A DNA stretch of 64,000 bases from RUG12395 sp034178705 (GTDB lineage: Bacteria > Bacillota > Clostridia > Oscillospirales > CAG-272), in the NCBI GenBank assembly GCA_034178705.1, contig JAXFQY010000045.1, forward strand, positions 1-64,000. The letters run 5' to 3'. The translations under genes and the position numbers were made by a program. Under the pieces are notes generated by a model, which ran no database searches, was not told the origin of the DNA, and saw nothing but the letters and a program-made list of their open reading frames with translations. Shown here piece after piece: positions 1-6,632 of the stretch. Position 1 is the first letter of the stretch. Every line of letters starts with the position of its first letter.

Positions 1-256
1 CATCTTTCACGGTTCCGTTTTTCGCAATTGTGTATTCAACGCTGGGGTTGACATCCAGTGTAAATGCGCCTGCCGTTGCATGGCTTGAAAGGTATTTTGC
101 AGTGACAACAGTGCATAGAATCAAAGCCAGACAAGCGGCCACGCGGGAAATAAACATCCTATTCCTTTTAGGTTTGATTACATTATCGGGATGTGCCTCG
201 GCAATGTATTTATCATCGGCAAGGCTTAAGCCACGATACCAATTCTTTTTCTTCAT
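1..256 (-). CDS. RsgI-like anti-sigma factor, partial (C-terminus outside window)
   Basis: The first 85 codons are visible on the minus strand; the gene runs off the left edge. The protein begins MKKKNWYRGLSLADDKYIAE, has a hydrophobic stretch at about residues 43-58 (a single membrane segment), then TLDVNPSVEYTIAKNG, which resembles the start of the extracytoplasmic domain of RsgI-type anti-sigma factors (DVNPSIE signature). The ATG overlaps the sigma-factor stop codon by four bases (ATGA), so the two are translationally coupled, as expected of a sigma/anti-sigma pair. I infer that it holds the sigma factor inactive at the membrane until an external signal arrives. The signal-sensing C-terminal part is not in the window. 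Confidence 0.7.
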   Translation of the reverse strand, partial: MKKKNWYRGLSLADDKYIAEAHPDNVIKPKRNRMFISRVAACLALILCTVVTAKYLSSHATAGAFTLDVNPSVEYTIAKNGTVKD

Positions 257-804
257 ACAAATATTCCTTCCTTCGTAAGATAATCTTTGAATTTGCTTCT
301 GGTTCTATGTAAGATAACACTGATATGACTTTCCGAAAGACGCATACCGTCAGCAATATCCTTGACACTCATCGAATACCAATACCTGCGCATAAATATG
401 ACACGGGTTCGGGTATCAAGGCTTTCAAGAAATCCGTTGATTGCTTGCTTCAGCACAAATTCATCATCGATTGAAGCATCTCCGTTTGGAATACATTCCC
501 AATATTCATCAATCGCACTTTCTACTTCTGCGCCACGCTTTTGTGCGCTGTCATACCGAAATCGGTCAATGGCGATGTTTCGTGTAATACGAGCAAGAAA
601 GCTCTGCAGCCTGCTTGGCTTTTCGGATGGCATAGAGTTCCACGCTCCGTTCCAAGTATCGTTAACGCATTCGTCCGAATCTTCGTGCGAGTGAAGAATA
701 TTGTATGCGATGGTATAGCAATATTTGCCGTATTTCTGCTCGGACTCCCGAATAGCATTTTCATTGCGTTCCCAATATAGCATAACGATTTTTTCGTCTT
801 CCAT
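253..804 (-). CDS. ECF-type RNA polymerase sigma factor
   Basis: A 183-residue sigma-70 family protein. Region 2 lies at about residues 20-85 (core-binding stretch including DECVNDTWNGAWNSMP, then a basic RITRNIAIDRFR segment). Region 4 lies at about 118-175, with a helix-turn-helix around 145-170 (MSVKDIADGMRLSESHISVILHR cut at the recognition helix). The length is normal for the ECF group. The start ATG follows a strong AAGGAGGTGA ribosome-binding site by a few bases. It is transcribed from a TTTACA-17-TATAAT promoter about 125 bases upstream and coupled to the anti-sigma gene by an ATGA overlap. Target genes cannot be read from the window; the neighbouring surface-protein genes are candidates by position only. 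Confidence 0.88.
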   Translation of the reverse strand: MEDEKIVMLYWERNENAIRESEQKYGKYCYTIAYNILHSHEDSDECVNDTWNGAWNSMPSEKPSRLQSFLARITRNIAIDRFRYDSAQKRGAEVESAIDEYWECIPNGDASIDDEFVLKQAINGFLESLDTRTRVIFMRRYWYSMSVKDIADGMRLSESHISVILHRTRSKFKDYLTKEGIFV

Positions 805-927
805 ATAGTCACCTCCTTACACAGTTCCTAAAGGCCTTTCACTTATAAAGTCGAAAAACTAATTCAAAATCTTACAGCGTGAAGAAAAATATTTTATACA
901 CAGAAAATAATTGTTAATTTATTGATA

Positions 928-956
928 ATTATATCACATTTTCGGCAATATGTAAA
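928..956 (-). promoter_or_regulatory. Predicted sigma-A promoter of the ECF sigma operon
   Basis: On the minus strand: -35 TTTACA (956-951), 17-base spacer, -10 TATAAT (933-928). It lies about 125 bases before the sigma-factor ATG. A second, ECF-dependent promoter nearer the gene is possible but I could not identify one with confidence. Confidence 0.65.
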
Positions 957-1186
957 TCGCCATGATGTAAACAATCAAAGATCCTTTCTACATAGCCAAA
1001 TGCTTCTCAGCCGAGCTGTTGGCTTTTTTTGCATAAAGGACAGATGACAGCAAACATTTCAAAAGATTCGAAGATCACTTTTTAAAACGAAAAGATTAAC
1101 TTTTTGTAAATATACTCACTTTACCCTTGACAAAATTGGTTTCAAAAAGAAAAACGAACCAATCCCCTGAATTTCCGATCAGCGGG
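957..1186. other. Intergenic stretch with no recognised gene
   Basis: AT-rich spacer between the sigma-factor promoter and the terminator of the first beta-helix gene. It contains a weak four-base-pair hairpin followed by seven Ts near 1007-1031 on the plus strand, but no gene upstream of it to terminate. No RNA gene or convincing short reading frame was seen. Confidence 0.5.
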
Positions 1187-1228
1187 AAAACGCCCGCACC
1201 GGTCCTGTCTGACCGGTGCGGGCGTTTT
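1187..1228 (-). terminator. Strong intrinsic terminator after the first beta-helix gene
   Basis: Perfect 17-base-pair inverted repeat (AAAACGCCCGCACCGGT and its complement) around an 8-base loop. The A run at one end reads as a T run on the minus strand, right after the stop codon of the gene at 1294-2718. It could stop transcription in both directions. Confidence 0.85.
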
Positions 1229-1293
1229 TATATCACCGGAAGATAACAACCGGTGGATGCTTTCTAACAATTCGCTTCCGGAGCGGGCGCAGG

Positions 1294-2718
1294 TCAACGC
1301 GCTTTTTTCTTGAGAATTCCAATCGTTGCTGCGCAAAGTACGGTCGCTGCCGCAAACAGAACAAAAAGCGTATAATCTCCGGTCGGGGGAGTAACGTCGC
1401 TTCCCGCCTCTGTCGTAGCAGGAGTCGTTTCCGGAGTGGGCTCGACAGGCTGTTCGGTTGTCACCGGAACGGGATCGGTATCCGTAGCGGAAAGCGGTCC
1501 GTATTTGATATCGTTATAGCCGTCTGCGATAATATGACTGCTCTGTTCGACAAGGGCAATATTGACCTTCAGTCCCTCGACCGTGCAGATTTTGATATCG
1601 GGCATCGGATCGCACAGGACCTTAGTATTGTCTATGTTAATATTCACGGTTGCGGTATCCTCATAGACAACGGCGAAGCTACCGATTGCTTCCCCGGTAT
1701 ACATGGTCGGAATAACATAGTTGTAATCGAAGTTGTAACTGCGCGCAAGCGTGCAATTCAGAATATTCAGCGTTACGGTACCGGCCTGTACACAGTCGCC
1801 GGCGCTCTTGATTCCGAAGGAGCCGAAGGCGGCAATGGAGCCGTAGATGGTTCCGCCCGTCACATTGACCGTCGACCGGAAGTTCGCCGTGGTGCAGGCC
1901 TGATACAGTCCCTGAATTGCCGTGTTGGAATTCGTCTGATTCTCCAGCTTCCCGGTCCAGTAAAAATACTTACCGCCGCGGATCTGCACCGTCACCTGGC
2001 AGTCAAGCGTATTCCGGCTGAGAAGGTCACGGTCGCCGACACGCACGGTGTACCAGTCTCCCGCGGAAATATCCACGGTATAATTTCCGGTAATGGTCAA
2101 CCCGCCATCGCTCATATCCTTGTTATAACCGAGCAAATAAATCGGAGGATAGGTGCGTGCTGCGGAGTCCTGCCCAACCTGTCCCTCATCGGTGAACCAT
2201 ACGTTTCCGTCCAGATCCTCATAAAGGGTCTGGAATTTGTCGGTTACCGTGAAGTTGTGATAGGAAGAAGCGATAACGGGGCTGGCGTTACCGGCATCCG
2301 GTACACAGAGCGAAACCGCGTCAAAAACATAATCCCCGCGAAGCTGGAAACCAACCGCTGCGGTCTTACCAAGCTTCATGACGATTCGAGCGCCGACCGT
2401 GTCCGTTCCGTAGGTCTTTGCACGATAATCCACACCGCCGTAAACCGAAGTCACGGTAATCGGTCCGCTCTCGGGCATGTGGGAGTTTCCTTCCTCAATT
2501 GTGACAACGCCCATAACAACAAGCGTACCGCCGTCTGCTCCAAGCATTTCCACTGCTTTTGCAAAGGTTTTTACCGGAGCCTCGGAAGTTCCCGCTGCGC
2601 TGTCATCGCCACCGTCCGCAACGAAAACAACTTTCTCTGCGGCAAAAGCTCCAAAGCAGCAAAGGGATGTGACAAGAAGCGCGGCAAGGAGCATACTGAG
2701 AAAACGAATTGCTTTCAT
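1294..2718 (-). CDS. Secreted beta-helix surface protein with TPPTGD anchor (paralogue 1)
   Basis: A 474-residue secreted protein: signal peptide at 1-26 ending in FGAFA, then VVFVADGGDDSAAGT...PVKTF, the typical opening of right-handed parallel beta-helix (pectate-lyase-like/DUF1565-like) proteins. A long body follows with repeated V-x-I-x-GG segments. The end is a Thr/Pro/Glu-rich linker, TPPTGD at about 443-448, a hydrophobic segment and KKKAR. TPPTGD plus membrane segment plus positive tail resembles an LPxTG-like sorting signal; which sortase would use it is unknown. It is the first of three tandem paralogues with the next two upstream genes. No catalytic residues can be assigned, so adhesin, glycan-binding or lyase roles all remain open. 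Ribosome-binding site AGAAAGGAAA. Confidence 0.8.
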   Translation of the reverse strand: MKAIRFLSMLLAALLVTSLCCFGAFAAEKVVFVADGGDDSAAGTSEAPVKTFAKAVEMLGADGGTLVVMGVVTIEEGNSHMPESGPITVTSVYGGVDYRAKTYGTDTVGARIVMKLGKTAAVGFQLRGDYVFDAVSLCVPDAGNASPVIASSYHNFTVTDKFQTLYEDLDGNVWFTDEGQVGQDSAARTYPPIYLLGYNKDMSDGGLTITGNYTVDISAGDWYTVRVGDRDLLSRNTLDCQVTVQIRGGKYFYWTGKLENQTNSNTAIQGLYQACTTANFRSTVNVTGGTIYGSIAAFGSFGIKSAGDCVQAGTVTLNILNCTLARSYNFDYNYVIPTMYTGEAIGSFAVVYEDTATVNINIDNTKVLCDPMPDIKICTVEGLKVNIALVEQSSHIIADGYNDIKYGPLSATDTDPVPVTTEQPVEPTPETTPATTEAGSDVTPPTGDYTLFVLFAAATVLCAATIGILKKKAR

Positions 2719-2775
2719 GATCTTTCCTTTCTGGTATTTGTTAAATTCAGGTATGATGAATATTTTGCTATGTTT

Positions 2776-2804
2776 ATTTTATCATTGCTTAAAGCCTGCT
2801 GCAA
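2776..2804 (-). promoter_or_regulatory. Possible promoter of beta-helix paralogue 1
   Basis: Minus strand: extended -10 TGATAAAAT (core 2781-2776) with a weak -35 TTGCAG (2804-2799) at 17 bases. A separate promoter is expected because a terminator (2932-2970) lies between this gene and the upstream paralogue. The rest of 2719-3032 shows nothing else. Confidence 0.4.
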
Positions 2805-2931
2805 TCTCCTTTCCGGTGAGTTTTTATCATTTTTGTTACAGTTTCATAAATTATTTTTCTACCGAAGCGAAGTCCTTCCCTTCTGTTGATATGGTATTGC
2901 AACTTCGGTTACCGGCGGTTTCCCATAGCAG

Positions 2932-2970
2932 AAAAATCTCCCCGCGTTCGAAAAAACGCGGGGAGATTTT
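2932..2970 (-). terminator. Intrinsic terminator after beta-helix paralogue 2
   Basis: 16-base-pair inverted repeat (AAAATCTCCCCGCGTT and complement) around a 7-base loop, downstream of the gene at 3033-4496. The A run on the plus strand gives a T run on the minus strand. Confidence 0.82.
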
Positions 2971-3032
2971 ACCTATAAAGTTTTCGGAAGATAGGGATTC
3001 CTTTTCCGATTATGACCGGATGATACCCGGGA

Positions 3033-4496
3033 TCAGTCCTCTCTCTTCTTCAGAACCACTACCGCCGCAGTGCAGAGGACGGCAGCTGCCGCAATCGCAA
3101 CAAGAATCATGTTATCACCGGTCGGAGGAGTGACATCTCCACCGGCAGCCGTTGTGGCAGGAGTCGGCTCAGTCGCAGGAGCCGGGGTGGTTGCCGGCGT
3201 CGGATCGGTGGTCGGTGTATCCGTTGTTGCCGGAGCCGGATCGGTCGTCGGAGTATCCCCGCCGAGCGGACCGTAGTTCACGGTCGCACCGGATTCGACA
3301 ACAATCGCATCGTTCTTTTCGGAAAGATTGACGGTAATTGCCGGCCCGTTCTCACGAACGACAACGGTCAGCAGATTCTGCGGATCCAGCTTGATCTTGG
3401 AAACGTCAATGTTAACCTCAACCGAGGAGTTCCCGTAATTCAAACCAGCCTTGTAGCCGTTCGGATTCATCGCGGGAATGATAAAGTTTCCGGCATCCTT
3501 GAAGACACGGCCGAAAGTTCCGCCAAGGATATTCATGACGATTTTACCGCTGTGAGCAACATCGCCGCTGGATATAGCGTTTACCTGACTGAATCCGGAA
3601 ATTTCACCGGCAAAGAAACCACCGGTGACATTCAGGGTCACCACGGCGTTCGGTCCGAGAATTGCCTGATAATCGCACTGAACCGATAGATTGTAATCTT
3701 TGCCGTAATAATTGGCAGTCCAGTATACAAAGGTACCGCCGGAAATATTGAAGGTAACCTGAGTATCAATCGTATTGCGCACGGGAACGTCACGGTCACC
3801 GATACGGGCAGACTGCCACATGCCGGAACCGATACTGAAGGTAAACGGCTCGGTAATGGTCTCGCCGCCGAGATGGTCTTCACGACTTGACTGGTTCATA
3901 CCGGAGATTAGAATCGGGTAATAATTTCTTGGGGAATTTTCAGTAGCAGGATCCAACGGAGTAAACCAAGCGGTACCGTCAAGACCGAGAAATTCTGTTG
4001 TGCAGTTGGCACCAACTTCAAAATTGTTGTAATAAGCGGCAATAATGCTGTTTTTCGCATCGACGCTCGGAACGTTGAAAATCACATAGTCAAACGCGAC
4101 ATCTCCGCCGAAGGTAAAGCCGGCAGAGCCTCCGTTGGTAAGATTCAAACGGGCCGTTACTTTGTCTGTGCCGTAGAATTTCGAACGGTAATCGACGCCG
4201 TCATAATAGGAAGTAACCGTAATCAGCTTATCGTTCGCGGGCATCTTGCAGTTGGTACTGTCGATGGTGACAACACCCTCGATTACGGCGACACCGCCGG
4301 TAGCGGCGAGCTTTTCAAACGCCTTCTGAAGGGTCTTCACCGGCTTGTCGGCGGTACCCTCCGCAGCGTCATCGCCGGCATCCGCAACAAACACGACATT
4401 GTCGTTCTTTACAATTCCGTCAGCGGCAAAAGCAGCAACGGAAAGCACCGACAGCATCATGAGTACGGCAAGAATCATGGAAATTGCCTTTTTCAT
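3033..4496 (-). CDS. Secreted beta-helix surface protein with TPPTGD anchor (paralogue 2)
   Basis: A 487-residue paralogue of the genes on both sides. Signal peptide at 1-24, then NVVFVADAGDDAAEGT, a beta-helix-like body with shared segments such as SYYDGVDYRSKFYGTDKVTARL and RIGDRD-x5-NTIDTQVTFNISGG, a long Thr/Pro/Ala linker (about 410-455), TPPTGD at about 456-461, a hydrophobic segment and KKRED. The linker is encoded by imperfect short repeats (3150-3260), a common place for length variation. Start chosen at the ATG after AGAAAGGAAC. The 51-base gap to paralogue 3 has no clear terminator, so both may share a transcript. Function is not identified beyond a cell-surface location. Confidence 0.8.
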   Translation of the reverse strand: MKKAISMILAVLMMLSVLSVAAFAADGIVKNDNVVFVADAGDDAAEGTADKPVKTLQKAFEKLAATGGVAVIEGVVTIDSTNCKMPANDKLITVTSYYDGVDYRSKFYGTDKVTARLNLTNGGSAGFTFGGDVAFDYVIFNVPSVDAKNSIIAAYYNNFEVGANCTTEFLGLDGTAWFTPLDPATENSPRNYYPILISGMNQSSREDHLGGETITEPFTFSIGSGMWQSARIGDRDVPVRNTIDTQVTFNISGGTFVYWTANYYGKDYNLSVQCDYQAILGPNAVVTLNVTGGFFAGEISGFSQVNAISSGDVAHSGKIVMNILGGTFGRVFKDAGNFIIPAMNPNGYKAGLNYGNSSVEVNIDVSKIKLDPQNLLTVVVRENGPAITVNLSEKNDAIVVESGATVNYGPLGGDTPTTDPAPATTDTPTTDPTPATTPAPATEPTPATTAAGGDVTPPTGDNMILVAIAAAAVLCTAAVVVLKKRED

Positions 4497-4547
4497 ACCT
4501 GTTGTTCCTTTCTGAAAAGTGTGTGATATTTTTGACCTTTTTAAGGC

Positions 4548-6110
4548 TTATGCCTTTTTCTTCTTCACAATTACAACCACCACGACAACGATAACCACAA
4601 CGGCAGCAACCGCAAGGATGATGAGCAGGGTTGTATTGGAACCGGCTGAAGAATTTCCAGAGGAGGAACCGGTTGTAGCGGCAGGAGTGGTTTCCGGAGC
4701 CTTTGTAGTATCCGGAGCCTTCGTAGTATCCGGAGCCTTGGTCGTAGTATCCGGGGCCTTGATCGTCACGGCAGGCGTCGTAGCCGGAGCGGGAGCTTCG
4801 GTTGTTACTGCCGGCGTGGTTTCGGGAGCGCCCTCGTCATACTTGATGTTCTTGATCGAATCCTCAACGTAGATCTTATCCGTGTACTTGGTAATATGTA
4901 CATTGACGTTGATCATCTCATCTCTGCCGCAGATCGTCATAGCTTCCACAACGTCAAAGGCAATCTTATCGGTATCGATATTGATGTTGACGCAATGCTT
5001 ATCACCGAAATCGGTCAGAGCAGCGGAGGAGAAGGGGAGCCAGACGCTCGGAACAATATAAGTGCCGTCGAGGTTATATTCGCGCGCATAGGTACCGCCG
5101 TTGAGATTCACATTGACCGTACCGTTCTGGAAGCTGTCGCCGGCAGACATCGCACCGCCGGCGCCGACGGAACCGAACCCGGCAATGGATCCGAAGAAGT
5201 GTCCGCCGGTGATGTTGACATCGATCACGGCATTTTCGGAGGTGTTCGCCTGATAAACGCCCATCACGCAGAGGTTGGCATTGGAATCCTTAAAAGTTCC
5301 GGTGAAGAAAACGAAACGACCGCCGGAAATATTCATGGTCGCCTTGCAGTCAATCGTATTGCGGTTGGCAACATCGCGGTCACCGATGCGGACAGACTGC
5401 CAGTCGCCGCTCGCGACGCTGAGCGTAAAGGGCTCGGTAATCGTCACGCCGCCTTCATTTTCGCGGTCACTGATACGCTCGCCGCCGCTCACATTGGCGT
5501 TCATACCGGAAAGGAGAATCGGAACATAGGCACGGGCGCCGGTTTCCTGACCGAAGGTTCCCTCATACCACTTTGTCCCCTCCAGGTCCTCAAAAAGGGT
5601 TGCGCAGTTGGCGCCGATGGTCAGATCGTTGTAATAGGCAGCAATGATAGAGTTTTTGTAATCCGCTCCGGGAATGCAGAAATTGACGTAATCAAAGGTT
5701 ACATCACCGCCGAAGTTAAAGGAGGTCGTACCGTTGCAGAGATCAAGCCGGGCAGTAACCTTATCCGAGCCGTAGATCTTCGCACGGTAATCCACACCGT
5801 CATAATAGGAGGTAACGGTGACCAAAGCCTTGTTCGCAGGCATCGTGCCATTGGTCTTATCAATGGTAACAACACCCTCAAGGACGGCAACGCCGCCCGT
5901 CTCGGCAAGCTTTTCAAACGCCTTTGCAAGAGTTGCAACCGGCGCGTCAACCGTACCGGCGTTGTCATCGCTACCGCCGTCGGCAACAAAGACCACATTG
6001 TCGTTCTTTGCGATGCCGTCTGCGGCACTTGCACCGAACGAAAGGAGAGAGAGCGCGGATACCGCTGTTAAAACAGCAAGTATCAGGGAAATTAACTTAC
6101 GGTTTTTCAT
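4548..6110 (-). CDS. Secreted beta-helix surface protein, membrane-anchored (paralogue 3)
   Basis: A 520-residue paralogue from the chosen start MKNRKLISLI at 6110. The ATG 15 bases further upstream (6125) lies within the ribosome-binding region, since AAAGGAAAAG precedes the 6110 ATG, so the shorter form is preferred. Signal peptide at 1-29, NVVFVADGGSDDNAGT opening, beta-helix-like body, and a Thr/Pro linker with three near-identical KAPDTT repeats. Unlike its two neighbours it lacks TPPTGD: the end is a Ser/Asn-rich segment, a long Val-rich membrane helix and KKKKA, which suggests a plain membrane anchor instead of a sorting signal. This difference within one tandem array suggests different surface placement of otherwise similar domains. 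Confidence 0.8.
   Translation of the reverse strand: MKNRKLISLILAVLTAVSALSLLSFGASAADGIAKNDNVVFVADGGSDDNAGTVDAPVATLAKAFEKLAETGGVAVLEGVVTIDKTNGTMPANKALVTVTSYYDGVDYRAKIYGSDKVTARLDLCNGTTSFNFGGDVTFDYVNFCIPGADYKNSIIAAYYNDLTIGANCATLFEDLEGTKWYEGTFGQETGARAYVPILLSGMNANVSGGERISDRENEGGVTITEPFTLSVASGDWQSVRIGDRDVANRNTIDCKATMNISGGRFVFFTGTFKDSNANLCVMGVYQANTSENAVIDVNITGGHFFGSIAGFGSVGAGGAMSAGDSFQNGTVNVNLNGGTYAREYNLDGTYIVPSVWLPFSSAALTDFGDKHCVNINIDTDKIAFDVVEAMTICGRDEMINVNVHITKYTDKIYVEDSIKNIKYDEGAPETTPAVTTEAPAPATTPAVTIKAPDTTTKAPDTTKAPDTTKAPETTPAATTGSSSGNSSAGSNTTLLIILAVAAVVVIVVVVVVIVKKKKA
4702..4758. repeat. 18-base tandem repeats in linker of paralogue 3
   Basis: Two 18-base units differing at one position (4702-4719, 4720-4737) and a third, 21-base degenerate copy (4738-4758), each containing GTAGTATCCGG. 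They encode the repeated KAPDTT linker on the minus strand. The length is a multiple of three, so copy-number change would lengthen or shorten the linker without a frameshift. Confidence 0.8.
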
Positions 6111-6166
6111 AACTTTTCCTTTCATCTCATTGTATAAAAAGCGATAGCTTTCATACTGTTATTTAT

Positions 6167-6195
6167 ACAATAGCACAAAAGTTCCCTTTCGTCAA
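6167..6195 (-). promoter_or_regulatory. Predicted promoter of the beta-helix paralogue array
   Basis: Minus strand: -35 TTGACG (6195-6190), 17-base spacer, -10 TATTGT (6172-6167), about 57 bases before the 6110 start. The rest of 6196-6413 has no recognised gene. Confidence 0.6.
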
Positions 6196-6413
6196 TTCGT
6201 TTTTCTGCGGAAATATTCCAGCATTTTTTGTGTAATATCACAAATCTTCGGAAGGAAAGAAACCCTAAAAAAGCAATGTTTGACAGATTGGAACGTTTTT
6301 GAGAAATACTTGCACATTTTTCGGAAATCGCAAACAGGCGCCGGCCTCCCCGCCCGAAATGCTTTTCCTGTTACAACACGCAAAACGGAAGATCGCGGAT
6401 AAAAAAGCAAAAA

Positions 6414-6614
6414 CTAAAGCGGCAGCCAGCTGTCCCAATCCGTTCCGGTATCCGCCTCCGTGAAGGAGAGGGTCAAAACGCTTTCGCTCGGAAAATGAAT
6501 GACCGTAAGCTCCGGAGGAAAATACCTTTTCTTTTCCTGCATTGGTTTTTTCTTGCTCTGAACGGACCGGGGGACGCTGTCGGAGGCGTACGTCCTCGTG
6601 ATTTGTCTCTCCAT
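6414..6614 (-). CDS. Small peptide gene of 66 residues, function unknown
   Basis: Encodes a 66-residue peptide with a basic N-terminal half (QSKKKPMQEKKR) and a C-terminal half of PPELTVIHFPSESVLTLSF followed by an acidic, Trp-containing tail. It starts 18 bases after the upstream gene and has an AGAGGAAT ribosome-binding site, so it is probably a real cotranscribed gene. The pattern Y-x2-PE-(L/M)-x-V-x2-F-x3-(D/E)-V-(L/I)-x-(T/S)-S resembles short uncharacterised peptides I recall from Clostridia, but I cannot name a family. Internal ATG at codon 25 is an alternative start. It could be a precursor peptide, a small regulator or a secretion partner; none is shown. Confidence 0.5.
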   Translation of the reverse strand: MERQITRTYASDSVPRSVQSKKKPMQEKKRYFPPELTVIHFPSESVLTLSFTEADTGTDWDSWLPL

Positions 6615-6632
6615 TTTCTATTCCTCTTTCTC

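Noticed and set aside
1007..1031. Hairpin plus seven Ts on the plus strand
   Set aside because: The stem is only about four pairs and no plus-strand gene precedes it.
1216..2889. 557-codon plus-strand reading frame
   Set aside because: It lies antisense to the beta-helix gene with signal peptide, terminator and ribosome-binding site on the other strand; its composition (Arg, Ser, Cys, Asn) is not protein-like.
4702..4758. Short repeats as a CRISPR array
   Set aside because: They are adjacent coding repeats without spacers and encode a Thr/Pro linker.
4896..6071. 391-codon plus-strand frame
   Set aside because: Antisense shadow of beta-helix paralogue 3, with no start signal or recognisable domain.
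6111..6125. Longer start for beta-helix paralogue 3
   Set aside because: The upstream ATG overlaps the ribosome-binding region of the 6110 start.
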